From Symbiodinium sp. CCMP2592 (lineage: Eukaryota; Sar; Dinophyceae; Suessiales; Symbiodiniaceae), in NCBI GenBank assembly GCA_905221615.1, contig CAJNDT010000487.1, positions 124,001-188,000 on the forward strand: DNA of 64,000 nucleotides, written 5' to 3'. The notes beneath the pieces were generated by a model, which was given only the letters and a program-made list of their open reading frames with translations, made no database searches and was not told the DNA's origin. This document shows positions 22,621-33,520 of the stretch, one piece after another; position 1 is the stretch's first letter, and each line of letters starts with the position of its first letter. The position numbers and the translations under genes were made by a program.

Positions 22621-23408
22621 TACCCAGGATGCCCGGGCCTTTCCCTCCTGGGCATAGGGGGATCCAGGGCAACCTTTGTGGCCCGGGTGAGGACAAGCGG
22701 TGTGGAAGATCACCAGCGATGAAGGCCAACCCAATAATGGGGCAGCGCATGGCCTGGAGCTCCTTTTGGGGAGGCACCTCCCGGGGATCTTCGCTGCCAG
22801 GACAAGGGATGTTGGGGAGGGCTCGCTTACCATCCGCGGCTGGGGGAGCCTCCGCGTCCAGGTGCTGGAGATGGAGAGGCTCCTTCCCATGCCGGCGGAG
22901 CCTTCCACTCCCCGCATCCTCCACATGGCTTTTGTGATACTGGCTTTCTTTGCGGCGGGGGTCCTCACGAGGGACCTCAATAAGCACAACTGGGGAGTGA
23001 GAGCCCTCCCCGGACAGCTGCATCGAAGAGCTGGTGTTGCTGGATGGGGCCGACTGGAGGGTCGCGTTTCCTCCCCGCCGCAAAGTGGAGTCTTGGTGGA
23101 ACTGGATTGAGAAGGTGGATCCGGAAACCACCTATTGGCTCCGATGCTTGGTGGAAGCATATTACCAGGACCATAGGCTCTTGGCCAAGGGACTGGTGGA
23201 AAGGCTTCAATCCACGGATGCTGGCCAATGGGTGGTGGCGTCCCTCTACTCGCAACGGGTGCTGTGTATCTCAAGGGTGAGACCGGCATTTGGGCCTCCA
23301 AGGCATCGGCGCTTTCAAGCAGGGACTGGCAACTCCTTTGCCTGCAGAGCCGGCCAGTCCTTGGGGGCCAATAGGGAGGTACACTCCCTGGGCAACGAAA
23401 GGCTTCCT
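22621..23408. other. GC-rich unassigned stretch
   Basis: Long frames exist on both strands because GC-rich DNA has few stops. One + strand frame (23034-23447) contains KVDPETTYWLRCLVEAYYQD and looks protein-like, but no family is recognised. It may continue the LINE remnant. Confidence 0.3.
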
Positions 23409-23600
23409 AACCTCACCGGCCGACGGGAGGACAGGGCCTACAGGTAGGAAGGCTGCGAAGCTTCAACCTCTCCGGCAATGGCCGGGAGGAAGGGCCTAGA
23501 GTGTAGGTCTGAAGTAGCCTTCCTCCGCAAACCTCACCAGCAGAGACTGGGAGGTCGGGGGTCCTAGAGAGTAGGACCACACCTGTAGAGCTCCTGAAAA
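23409..23600 (+). repeat. Three imperfect tandem units with hairpin potential
   Basis: Units starting at 23409, 23465 and 23530 share AACCTCNCC, a GGGAGG block and a GGNCCTA...GTAGG end. Within a unit CCTC and GAGG are complementary, so each could fold as a small stem. It lies between the GC-rich LINE-like DNA and the copia pol of copy B. Confidence 0.5.
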
Positions 23601-23652
23601 CCAGGAAGCAAAGGCTGCCACTTTTGGCTGTCAGAGCACAGCCCCAACCGAC

Positions 23653-25780
23653 TTGCCGTTTCGGCGGCCGCGACTCAGAGCGCTCAAGGAAGAAACAGGC
23701 GAGCAGTCAGAGGCGGTAAGGCAGAAAATTGATGAAGGCACGACGGACGTTGAAGAGAGACCAGAGAAGTTTATTGCCGTCGGTGAAGCATCAAGTTCAG
23801 TGAGAAGAGTGATTGATGCAAGAAGTGTGAAGAAGATAGAGCCATTCCTGAGAAAGGAACTTCCACAGTATCATGATGATGAAGAAATTGAATTGGAAGA
23901 GTTTGAAGAAGTGGAAGCAGAATTTAATGAAGAGGAAGAGTGGCAAGAGTCAGATGGTGAAGAAGAGATACCAGAAGGTATGCCAACATGGTCAAATGAC
24001 TTTGAAAGTGGACCACCGAAGTTAGCTGATGAAGAAATGGAAAAGGTTGAAGGTGTGTCCAAGCAACACGAGTTGGAAAGACCGGAGAAAATGAAAGTGC
24101 TGAACAAGTTGCCAAAGGGAGCAGACATTTCAAAGTACAAGTTTCTATCGACGAAGATAGTATACGACTGGAGACACAGAGACAAGGAGTGGAGAAGACG
24201 AGGAAGACTGGTAGCGAGAGAGTTCAAATGGTGAGGTGATACTGACATTGCAAGTTTGTTTTCGCCAACCGGTGTAGCAAGCACAGTGAAGCTACTGTCA
24301 GCTTTATTTGCGTCTTCAGAAGGATATACGCTTGGAAGTATCGATGTTGGAGATGCTTACTTGATGGTTGAGCAAGAAGAGCCAACAATCGTTGAAGTCG
24401 ATGGAGAATATTCTGAACTGGGATACACGTTGCCCGGTCAGCGAATCGGGAGTGCAGCGTGGTTTGGAAGGTTGAAAGGCTACCTGGAAGAGTACGGGTT
24501 ATCAAGTGACAGTGGACCCCCGGCACTGTTCTCAAGGATGCCAGATGAAGAAGGGTTCGGAGTTATTGTACTGAGTCATGTAGATGACATGGAACTGTAT
24601 GCATCAAGAGAAGAGTTCAAGAAATTGGTTGAATTCCTGAGAAGCAAAGGATTGAAGATCAAAGTGGAAGGACCACTCGATGAAAAGGAAGGATCGATGA
24701 GTTTCCTGAAGCGAAGTTTCAAGTCGATGAACAATGGAGACGTGGAGATCACGATGAGTTCGAAGTACGTGGAAGGACTGGTAGAAGTGTTGAAATTGGA
24801 AGGATCATATCCGAAGAAGCTACCGTGTCCAGCAGACAATGGAAGAGCGTTTCAAGCAAAGAAAGGTGGAATGGAACCACTGAGCGCGGAATATCACCAC
24901 ACGTACAGAAAAGGAGTAGGGATATTACTGTATCTTGCGCCCGAGAGGCCAGATATTATGTATGTCCTGAAGAAGCTGTCGACAAAGCTCGCATCACTCG
25001 TTGAAGCAGACATGGAACTGCTAAGGTACGTTGGAAAGTATCTGAAGGGAACACCTGAACTTACGTTGGTACACCAAGGAAGTTATCCTGGAAAGAGTTT
25101 CGCAGAAGTGAGGAACAGAAGCGACGAAGGAAAAGTCGAAAGAGACAACTACAAAGTGCCAGCATTGGTAGAGTAGAGGTGATAAGCGACAGTGATTGGG
25201 CAGCAGATCGAGAGTCAAGACAAAGCGTATCATGCGGAGTGATAATGGTGAATGGAAATCTGGTTCATTTCCAAAGCAAGAGACAAAAGAGCGTAGCATT
25301 ATCATCCTGCGAAGCCGAGACAATCGCAGCGACATCAATCTTTTGTGTGAAGGAGTATTCCTGAAAGGACTGTTGAAAAGAATCCTAGGATTGGAACCAA
25401 GACTGGTGTTATACAGCGATTCGTCAAGCTCAAGGCAATTGATCTCAAGAAAAGGTTTAGGCAAGGCACGTCATTTAGATGTGAACCTATTATGGATCCA
25501 AAGAATCCCGAAGCTTACCATAAAGGCAATAGCAGGAAAGGACAATCCGTCAGACTTAGGGACAAAATCCCTGACGAGGGAGAAAATACGCAAGTACATG
25601 CTAAGTCTAGGATATACAGGTGAGTATTTGACACAAGATGCTCAAGAAGTTCAAGAAGCAGCTGAAGTTCGAAGATCAAGAAGTGACACAAGACTTGATG
25701 AAAAGGTGATTACAAGGATCATCCAGACGGTCACGACAGGAGTGTTGTTATCGTTGACTGAAGCAAGAAAAAGTTGGTGA
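23653..25780 (+). pseudogene. Ty1/copia reverse transcriptase-RNase H, family 2 copy B (near-complete but broken)
   Basis: An acidic leader (about 23653-24100, Glu-rich, FEEVEAEFNEEEEWQ) runs into the copia RT domain: RRRGRLVAREFKW, TGA at 24232-24234, then DIASLFSPTGVAS and TLGSIDVGDAYLM (first catalytic Asp). The catalytic box reads VLSHVDDMELYA (about 24568-24603), a variant of the copia Y-V-D-D. The RT tail DIMYVLKKLSTKLA lies at 24955. RNase H follows after a frame break near 25165: ISDSDWAADRESRQS, QKSVALSSCEAETIA, a second frameshift near 25340, then LYSDSSSSRQLISRKG, HLDVNLLWIQRI and DNPSDLGTKSL. Protease and integrase are not recognisable upstream. One nonsense codon and two indels make it defective but relatively young. 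It is the best local reference for copy A. Confidence 0.85.
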
Positions 25781-27736
25781 AGAAGATGAACAAGGACTGG
25801 GAAGAGCAAGAGCAGTGATGTGCATGATTGCAGGTATGGTGTGTATCTGCATATGCATGGTAGTGGTAATGCAAAGGATTACTACCGAAGCCGTTTTGCT
25901 CAAGAATTTCAAGAAGAATTCCCGTGAAGAAAAGGAAAAGGGAAGAGCAATGGCTGATGATGATGCTTTAAAGGTTGTGATGTCCGAGAAGTGCAAAAGC
26001 ATCAAGTCGGTGGAGTACATAAATCGGCTCCTGAAGCAAAAGAGGGAAGACAGACCCTCGGTTGATGATGTGTGGAAACTGGTAGAGCAGTTTAACCAGT
26101 CTCGTGAAGACAAGTCTACCGACAATGAAGCAGAAGGGAACGAAGAAGCAGAAAAGAGAGAAAAAGAGCAGCCAACGAAGGAGGTAAGTGAAGCAGCATC
26201 CGACCCGGAATCCGATGAAGAAGAAGACGAAAGCGAGTCGGAAGAAGATGGAGACAAGGCTAAGAAAGGTGAAGAAAGAAAAGAAGATGAAGATATGGAA
26301 AGCTTCAAGAAGACAGCCGAAGAGCTGGAAAGAGAGCAGAAGGAGCTCAAGATTGCGAAAAAGGAGAACGTTGAAGCCCTAGCTTCAGAGAAGGTCGTTT
26401 TGCCACAAGGAATCCGAGAAGGGATTATCAAGCAAGGCAAGCTGATGGATGAAAGGTTGGAAGAACTGGACCAACTAGCTAAAGATGCCAAGGAAAGAAG
26501 ACAAAGAGTGGTATCAGCGGCGAATCAAGTTGCAAGTGCAGCAGAAGAAACAGCGGAGAAAACCGCTGAGAAAGCGCCGGAGAAAGAAGAAAGAGAAGGA
26601 AGAAAAGATGAAGAGCAGGAGGCCAAGGAAGACAAGCCGGACCAAGAGAAAGAGCTGGTCGAATCCTCAGACGAAGAGGATAGGAAGGCGAGAAAAGCGC
26701 TCAAGGATCAATTCGATGTAGAAAGGATGTCGATCTTTGATACGGTAACGGGGAGCACTAACTTGCAGAGTGTTCAAAAGAGCTTACCGACCGAAAGCTT
26801 GGAGAAGGAGTTTACTGCGTGGCCATTCGCAGACCGGTAGCTCGGCTACCAACAGGATTCGGTTTGAGAACCAACGATTTACTCACAAGAATCGACGGTG
26901 AGATCGGAGACTACGTCGAAAGTGTCTCAATCATGACAGAAGACGAGACAAATGCAGAGAAAGAATACAAGCAAGCCAAGAAGGATCTGGAAATGTTCGA
27001 GAAAGAGCTCAAGAAAGAGATGGAGAGACGACTGGAAGAAAAAGTGAAGATCCTCCGAGAAAAAGAAGAAGAAGTCATAAGCGCGCGTGCAGATGTTCAA
27101 AAGACAGTGCATGCAAGAGAAGCGCTGGAGAAATTCGGCGAAATGGTTCAAACAGCGAATAGATTGTTGAAGACGATAAATGAAGAGTTTCCGTTGGACC
27201 TGTACAAGAAGCCGGAAGAAGATCAAGAAAGGGAGCGAAAAGCATTGGCCCAGCTGATGGCGAACATCAAGCGGAAGAGAGAAGGAAGTAACCCCGCAAT
27301 GCCGTCAGTATCTGCCAAAAGTTCAATTGAAGAGGCACCGAAGAATCCTCAGCCGAAGAAGATACCTGAAAGGGTCAAGAAGAGCGTGATGGAAAAAGAG
27401 GAGATTAAAGCTGCAACCACATTGGAGAAGCAGAAAGAGCTGAAGTACAAGTTGAAGCAAAGGTTCAAAGAACTTCCTGATGAGTTGATTGAACAGAAGG
27501 TGGACCTCGGACACCTAAGGCCAAGTGAACCTGAAGGAGAGCCGCCAGAAAAGGTGAAGAACGTGAATGAAAGATGGCTCAAACAAGGACCAAAGTACCT
27601 TACACGTTTCTACTGTAAGCGTGATGGTCACAAGGCACCGGAATGCCCGGAAATGTTCAAGGCAGTCGAGAAGTATTGCCCGGAAGCGCAAAAGCCAAGA
27701 AAGGACAATGACGCAAAGAAGATCTTTTGCAAGTAA
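25770..27736 (+). CDS. Post-pol membrane-segment and coiled-coil ORF of copia family 2 (gag-like or env-like)
   Basis: Directly after RNase H the frame from 25815 begins with a hydrophobic segment (MVCICICMVVVMQ), then a basic stop-transfer-like stretch, then about 300 codons rich in Glu/Lys with heptad-like character (KKTAEELEREQKELKIAKKE). At 26819-26840 the frame shifts by -1 and continues without an ATG (first codon GTG). The continuation holds more coiled coil (KKDLEMFEKELKKEMERRLE) and a Cys/His motif FYCKRDGHKAPEC near 27609-27645, a knuckle-like C-x4-H-x4-C with one Cys missing. Copy A has the same order of RNase H, membrane segment and charged region. A nucleic-acid-binding Gag-like role, a membrane-anchored third ORF, or a captured host gene are all possible. 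Confidence 0.55.
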
Positions 27737-28120
27737 TGTTGGATTGTGTTTACCCGCTGCAAGCCCAAGGATTTCCAATACAAAGGATGGGGAACTCACA
27801 GTCCAGATATTTGCTTTAACCTGAAGGCCGCTGAAGACTACTTCCGTAAAAACTCTGACAAGTATGCCGATGAACTCAAAGAGATAAAGGAGATTGAGAA
27901 AGGAGCAAGATTGGAAGGAAGCTGAAAAGGCAAAAGGTTACCAACCAAAGAGCAGTTGGGGTAGAAGGATGAAAAGGATGAAAAGAGTAAGAAGAAGAAG
28001 GTCGAAAAGTCCAAGGACAGCAAGGACAAAGGGACCAAGAAGAAGAGAAAGAACGAGTCCAGTTTCGAGGAAGCTGAAAAGAGGAAGAAGAGGCGAGATG
28101 AAGAAGAAGAGTTGATTTAG
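27734..28120 (+). pseudogene. Continuation of the coiled-coil ORF beyond an in-frame TAA
   Basis: After TAA at 27734-27736 the same frame stays open and protein-like: CWIVFTRCKPKDFQYKGWG, then THSPDICFN and LKAAEDYFRKNSDKYADEL. Together with the Cys just before the stop (KKIFCK) it makes a plausible C-x2/3-C...C cluster. A frameshift near 27900 leads to a Lys/Arg-rich tail ending near 28115. The stop is either a recent nonsense mutation or a readthrough site. Confidence 0.5.
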
Positions 28121-28879
28121 AACCTCAGTGAAGGTTGCGGTTTGAAGAGCCAAGTGAAGTGAGGGCGGAAACCCGCCCAGGAGGCCGAAATGTTTTTGTC
28201 TCACACCGCTTAAAGCCTGTGAGAAAGGAGAGAAGTTTCACAAAATGCCAAAGAAGAAAGTGGCGCGCCAAAGGCCACAGACAATGCTAAAAGGGACCGC
28301 GTAAAAGGCTCCTAAAGCATACGACAAAAGGCACTACGAGCACTACGAAAGAAGCCAAGGCTGAAAATGCCGAAAGTTTCTGAAAGCGCCAATGGGCGAT
28401 CAAAGACGAGTTGCGGACTACAGCAACGGCCGCGACGTAGAGAAAAAGTGAGCGCGCCCGAGTTTTCGATAGGACAGTGAAAGCCATGCCAGCAGAGTGT
28501 GGAATTTCACGCAATCGATTTCTAGGACATCCGCAAAGCTGAAGAAGGAAAGAAGAAGCCAAAGACGGTCAAAAGTGCTGAAAAGCTTGCGAGAAGTGAA
28601 GCTTAAGGCTCACAAGAGCATGCGAGAACCGTGGTGGATATAGGAAAAGTTTCACAAGGATCGCATTACACGACAAAGCTGTGTATGCGATGAGGGCGTA
28701 ACAGATAGTTCAATTTTCCCCTAGTACAGAAATACACAGGAATCCAGTGTTTCACCGCAGGTCAAACCTAGGCTCAAGACAGCCCGACAGCGGAGCTTCG
28801 GAGTGAGAAAAGATCCAGAGCTCGCGACGTGATTATGAGAAGTATACTGGTATAAGGGTTTAAACTTTCAAAATTTTTA
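28120..28879. other. Non-coding stretch downstream of copia family 2 copy B
   Basis: A/G-rich sequence with no open frame of note and no identified LTR. It could hold the element's 3' untranslated part, but this cannot be shown from one copy. Confidence 0.3.
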
Positions 28880-29224
28880 ATGCCCGCCTTGAATCGTCTG
28901 GTGAAGCACGTGGCCAACTTGGATCTTTGCGATGTCGACTACTTGCAGATACATGGAGATCAGGCCAGAGGGCTGGAGGCCGCGCGGCGTCAGATCTACC
29001 CAAGCAGCGTTCGGGTGTCTGACTTCGCACACATAATCGGTGCCACGAGATCCGGCCTTCCCAAGCCGTCGGAGGATGTGAAAATCTGGAGGGCCGGCAT
29101 CTTCAAGAGTGTGAATTCCTATCTCAGGCAGCAGCAATACCTGCAGCTCGTGGAGTTTGCCGTCTTCTGCAGCAGAACCGCTTCTCCTGGTGCCTTCGCT
29201 GCCATTTGGGAGGCGATCTTCTGA
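28880..29224 (+). CDS. Transposase-like ORF fragment (MULE-type resemblance)
   Basis: A 114-codon frame with ATG at 28880. The segment QIHGDQARGLEAARRQIYPS followed by RVSDFAHI resembles the catalytic-core region of Mutator-like (MULE) transposases, where an Asp, a GxEAAR-like helix and an Asp-x2-His box recur. Frames after the TGA at 29222-29224 continue to give related-looking sequence (FPSGSEVVAATVGN) with stops, so the ORF is a fragment of a decayed gene. No terminal inverted repeats were found. The family call rests on motif resemblance only. Confidence 0.4.
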   Translation: MPALNRLVKHVANLDLCDVDYLQIHGDQARGLEAARRQIYPSSVRVSDFAHIIGATRSGLPKPSEDVKIWRAGIFKSVNSYLRQQQYLQLVEFAVFCSRTASPGAFAAIWEAIF

Positions 29225-29739
29225 CTTTCCCCAGCGGCAGTGAAGTAGTAGCTGCAACTGTCGGAAATCGCATAGATGGATAGAGGGACTTGGCCTCTGA
29301 CTGAGTGGCGGCCACAGGTGTCCCTGGAGTTGTTGCCATATGAGCCTCTGACGCCAGAGGCCAAAATCTTCAAGTAGCTCCCCTTCATCACAGTTTCATG
29401 AGCTGCTGGGTGCTTTGAAAGGCGACTTCAAGAGCGCTTCGGCAGACAAAGTTGCATGCTCAGGCGGCAGCTAGGCTACGGCAGGCCAAAGGCTTTCACA
29501 TGAAACTTCGGCAGTCCGTGCATGGCTCGATAGCCCTCAGCTTCTACGCGCATGCAAGGCTTTTCCCATCTGCCCAGCCGCGAGCTTGGCATGTGAGTTC
29601 TCATCGAGACGCTCAACCAATTAGCGCGGATGAGGTTGATCGGAGCGACATCAGATTTTGCAAGCGCAAGGGCCCTAGTGTCCTACACGAGCCATCCAAG
29701 CGAGTGTTGCCCTTGGCGTCTGGTTGCAAATGTTTTATG

Positions 29740-29772
<33 letters not shown>

Positions 29773-30410
29773 CGGACGTCAGCTGCGACACAGTCAATTC
29801 AGCGTTATTCGCCAACAAGACAGTAAAGCAATGAGACCAGAACCGGGACTTCATACCACAACCCTCGCGAGTGAACGTTGACATGCAAATCTGACGCTCT
29901 CTAGAAGAACTGGGGGATCGTCAGCGAGGTGTGTCTGCATCGCTTCAAATTGTAGAAGAGCGGGAACTGCAGTAGTGGCATGCGTCACAAGAAGTTGGAG
30001 TGCGCAAGGGGAAGACTCCCATAGCATGCGGCTTCAGCTTAGGACCTGCAGCAACGACCCAGACCTTGAAGCCTCGAAGGAAACCTGCATCCACCCATAC
30101 TCCCGATGCAACCACCTGTAATGATGACTCAGGCCATGCACATGCAACTGTAAGTCAAGAAGTTTGACAAGTATGTGCGACAGCCCAGATTGTGCCAAAA
30201 CAAAGTGCTGCAAAGACCCCAGACCGAGGACGCGGAGGAGGAACATGAGGAAGCACAGGCATGGCTCGGACAGAATGCTGGAGTCTATTGTTGTGTGAGC
30301 CAGATCTGGAGGCACTTCTTTGGTGGCAAACATCCCGCCAAATCCTTTCTGCGCCGCTGTTTGCAGCGCCTTGGGCACAGGTGCATGAGAATCATGAAAG
30401 CACAGGGTTT
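29225..30410. other. Unassigned stretch after transposase-like ORF
   Basis: Contains broken frames that may continue the transposase to about 29630, then the CT microsatellite, then a + frame at 30175-30414 (79 codons, contains EEEHEEAQAWLGQNAG) without a known domain. Confidence 0.3.
29741..29769. repeat. (CT)14 microsatellite
   Basis: An uninterrupted CT dinucleotide run of 29 bases. Confidence 0.95.
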
Positions 30411-30419
30411 TTAAAGATA

Positions 30420-31260
30420 TGAAATCAAATTTGATAATTGTGGTTGCTATCGTAAAATGATAACCGCAGCTTCAATTGATCCGGATAGTGTTTTCTTTTT
30501 TGAATTAATTCTCTTGAGAGATCTATCGGCAAGCGCTATATAATTTTTGTAGATTTTAGCGTATTCTGAAGGGTGAGCTTTTGATAGTCTTGCTCTATTC
30601 TCGATCGAGAATTGAGGAGATGCAAGTCATGAAATTTGATAATTGTGATTATTGTCGTAAAGCGATGGCGTGATCGTAATCCCAATTATTTCGGATAATA
30701 TATTCTTTCTTTAATTAGGTCTCTTGATTGATCTAACGATAAGAATATAATTTTTTTAGGATAGCCTGTGTTATCTAAAGTAGTAGTGCCTTCTTTCTTG
30801 AAATAAATATCTTCTCCCAATCATCGGTAAGAATACTATATTTATTTAGGGATTAGTGATTATAAAGAAATAGCATATATCTTTTCTTTCTTGAAGGGAT
30901 TTTATTATTTCATCTATTGATAAAGATAATAGTTTGATTTTAAAATTTATTTTTTGATCTGATCTATCGGCAAGAATATATTATTTCTATATGATTTATA
31001 TTATATTTTCTGGACGATTATATCGACGCTATCTTCTCTATGAAAGGTCGATGTTCGTAGCTTGGTTTAGTTTAAGTCAACCATATTAATAATGTATTAA
31101 CGTTCGGTGGGTAGTAGTTGAAAGTTGTGAATGAAAGGAAAATTTTTATTTTCGAATTATATGGGATGATAAAGGTAGGTAGGTATTCTTTCTAGATTAT
31201 AGGTATTATTCTATTGTAAAATTATTGAACTCTAAATCTTAAATTCTATGCCGTGGGAGG
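30420..31260. repeat. AT-rich block of degenerate repeats
   Basis: Two diverged copies of about 205-210 bases start at 30427 and 30632 (shared AAATTTGATAATTGTG, then a T-rich run and AATTA). A motif close to GATCTATCGGCAAGAATATA recurs near 30521, 30731, 30820, 30915 and 30959 at shortening intervals. No coding frame is supported. The block ends shortly before the first satellite array. Confidence 0.6.
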
Positions 31261-31306
31261 GGGCGGTATCTGGAAGCCCCGATAGTTCTTGGGCTCCGGC
31301 CTCTGG

Positions 31307-33013
31307 CTGGTGTACCACTAGCTAAGAAATACGATTTGTTGCCGTTGCTTTGGCCTCGAAGTGGTATACCCGCCTCTGAGAAGTACGATTTATTATCGTT
31401 GCTTTGTTCTCGAAATGTTGCACTAGTGCTAAGAAGTACGATTTATTGCCGTTGCTTCGGCCTCGAAGTGGTGCAGTAGTGCTAAGAAGTAGGATTTGTT
31501 GCCGTGGCTTCGGCCTCGAGATGCTGCACCATTATTGAAAATCACGATGTATTGTCGTTGTTTTGGCCTCGAAGGTTTGCACTAGTGCTATGAAGCACGA
31601 TTTGCGTGCAGTGCGATTTGTTGCCGTTGTTTTAGCCTCGAAGTGGTGCACCAATACTGAGAAGTGCGATTTAAATAAAGCTAAATACGATTTGTTGGCA
31701 TTGTTTTGGCCTCGAAGTGGTGCACCCGTCTCTGAGAAATACGTTTTGTTGCCCTTGCTTTGTCCTCGAAGTATTGCACCATTGCTAAGAAGTATGATTT
31801 GTTGCCGTTGCTTCGGCCTCGAAGTGGTGTAGCAGTGCTAAGAAGTAGGATTTGTTGTCATTGCTTCGGCCACGGGTTGGTGCACCACTGCTGAAAATCA
31901 CGATATATTGTCGTTGCTTTGGCCTCGAAGGTGTTCACCAGTGCTATGATATATGATTTGTTGCCGTTGCTTTGGCCTCGAAGTGGTGCACCAAGGCTAA
32001 GAAATCCGATTTGGTGCCGTAGTTTTGGCCTCGAAGTGGTGCACCAGTGCTAAGAAGTACGATTTGTTGCCGTTGCTTCGGCCTCGAAGTGGTGCACCAA
32101 TGCTAAGAAATGCGATATTTGGTTGCTGTTTTGGCCTCGAAATGGTGCACCAGTGCTAAGAAGTACGATTTGTTGCGGTTGCTTTGGCCTCGAAGTGGTG
32201 CACCAGTGCTAACAAGTACGATTTGTTGCCGTTGCTTCGGCCTCGAAGTGGTGCACCAGTGCTAAGAAGTACGAGTTGTTGCCGTTGCTTTGGCCTCAAA
32301 GTGGTGCACCAGTGCTAAGAAGTAGGATTTGTTGCCGTTGCTTTGGCCTCGAAGTGGTGTACCCGTCTCTGAGACGTACGATTTGTTGCCGTTGCTTTGT
32401 CCTCGAAGTGTTGCACCAGTGCTAAGAAGTACGATTTGTTGCCGTTGCTTCGGCCTCGACGTGGTGCACCAGTGCTAAGAAGTACGATTTGTTGCCGTTG
32501 CTTCGGCCTCGAAGTGGTGCACCAGTGCTAAGAAGTATGATTTGTTGCCGTTGCTTTGGCGTCGAAGTGGTGCACCAGTGCTACGAAATACGATTTGTTG
32601 CCGTTGCTTTGGCCTCGAAATGGTGCACCAGTGCTAAGAAGTACGATTTGTTGCCGTTGCTTTGGCCTCGAAGTGGTGCACCAGTGCTAAGAAGTACGAT
32701 TTTGTTGCCGTTGCTTTGGCGTCGACGCGGTGCACCAGGGCTAAGAAGTACGATTTGTTGCCGTTGCTTTGGCCTCGACGTGGTGCAGCAGTGCTAAGAG
32801 GTACGATTTGTTGCCGTTGCTTTGGCCTCGAAGTGGTGCACCAGTGCTAAGAAGTACGACTTTTAGCCGTTGCTTTGGCCTCCAAGTGGTGCACCAGTGC
32901 TAAGAAGTACGACTTTTAGCCGTTGCTTTGGCCTCGAAGTGGTGCACCAGTGCTAAGAAGCACGATTCGTTGCCCTTGCGTTGGCCTCGAAGTGGTGCAC
33001 CAGTGCTAAGAAC
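31307..33013 (-). repeat. 53-base satellite, array 1 (inverted orientation, about 32 units)
   Basis: Tandem 53-base units in the opposite orientation to the arrays at 34.4 and 42.6 kb; on the + strand they read TTGTTGCCGTTGC and TTTGGCCTCGAAGTGG. Each intact unit carries the perfect palindrome TGGTGCACCA. Units in the first 1 kb are more diverged than those near 33.0 kb, the usual pattern for an array edge. ORFs across it are frame artefacts: 53 is not a multiple of three, so all three frames are sampled every 159 bases. Confidence 0.95.
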
Positions 33014-33419
33014 ACTCCGTGTGTTCAGCTCAATCAAGTGGCCGTTGCGCTTGGGCCGTTCTACAGCTGCCTTGTTCGGAGCCCGATAAAGCGATTGAAG
33101 TTCCACGCTGGCATTCAATTTGCTATACGTGTGAGTTCTCTTCCCACAAAGCTGGAACATACGGAGTTTGCAAGAAAAACGTGGGTTAAACATCTCGAAA
33201 TCTTTGTTTTGCTGGAATCTTGGCATGAACAAAACAAATCTTTGACCACTTCGGTGTTTGACACGACTCTTGTGCCACACTGGATCACACGGGGAATCAC
33301 AACCTTCCAACAGCTCGCTCACAGCTGCGAGGAAACTTGGCCGAGTCGTTTCTTCTGCACCTGGCAGATGCACGTAACAAAGCACAACACACAAAGCCCT
33401 GCAAAGAACTCATTGTTAG
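33014..33419. other. Spacer between satellite array 1 and U6 gene
   Basis: Unique-looking sequence of about 400 bases. A minus-strand frame covering it runs on into the satellite and is not believed. No RNA gene was recognised by eye. Confidence 0.4.
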
Positions 33420-33520
33420 AAAAATTGGTACACTTCTCGATTTGTGCGTGTCATCCTTTCGCAGGGGCTAATCTTCTCTGTATCGTTCCAATTCTATCGG
33501 ATCATCCCCGAAGGGAATCC
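33420..33520 (-). ncRNA. U6: U6 spliceosomal snRNA (possible variant or pseudogene)
   Basis: The minus strand reads a U6 snRNA from about 33520 to 33420. Visible landmarks: the 5' stem-loop TTCCCTTCGGGGA, then GATAGAATTGGAACGATACA, the ACAGAGA box (33475-33481) that pairs with the 5' splice site, GATTAGC with the catalytic AGC triad, CCCTGCG...AAGGATGACACGCACAAAT of the internal stem-loop side, and a TTTTT Pol III stop at 33420-33424. U6 forms the active site of the spliceosome with U2. The AGC triad is followed directly by CCCTGCG, whereas the usual U6 has about five more bases there (ATGGC in animals and plants). This removes the base of the internal stem-loop, so the copy may be a pseudogene or a lineage variant. 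The 5' end is uncertain by about 3 bases. Confidence 0.9.

Noticed and set aside
22405..23301. 298-codon minus-strand ORF
   Set aside because: GC-rich DNA is open on several frames here; the protein is Pro/Ser/Arg-rich without domain, while the + strand shows the LINE-like motifs.
25748..26491. 247-codon Ser-rich minus-strand ORF
   Set aside because: Exact shadow of the Glu/Lys-rich coiled-coil ORF on the + strand (GAA/GAG/AAG read backwards gives Ser/Phe/Leu).
28295..28320. GTAAAAGGC resembling the complement of the U5 snRNA loop
   Set aside because: Flanking bases do not form the U5 stem and no Sm site is visible; a 9-base chance match.
32900..33394. 164-codon minus-strand ORF spanning the U6 side spacer and satellite
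   Set aside because: Its C-terminal third is satellite peptide and the rest has no motif; not believed to be a gene.
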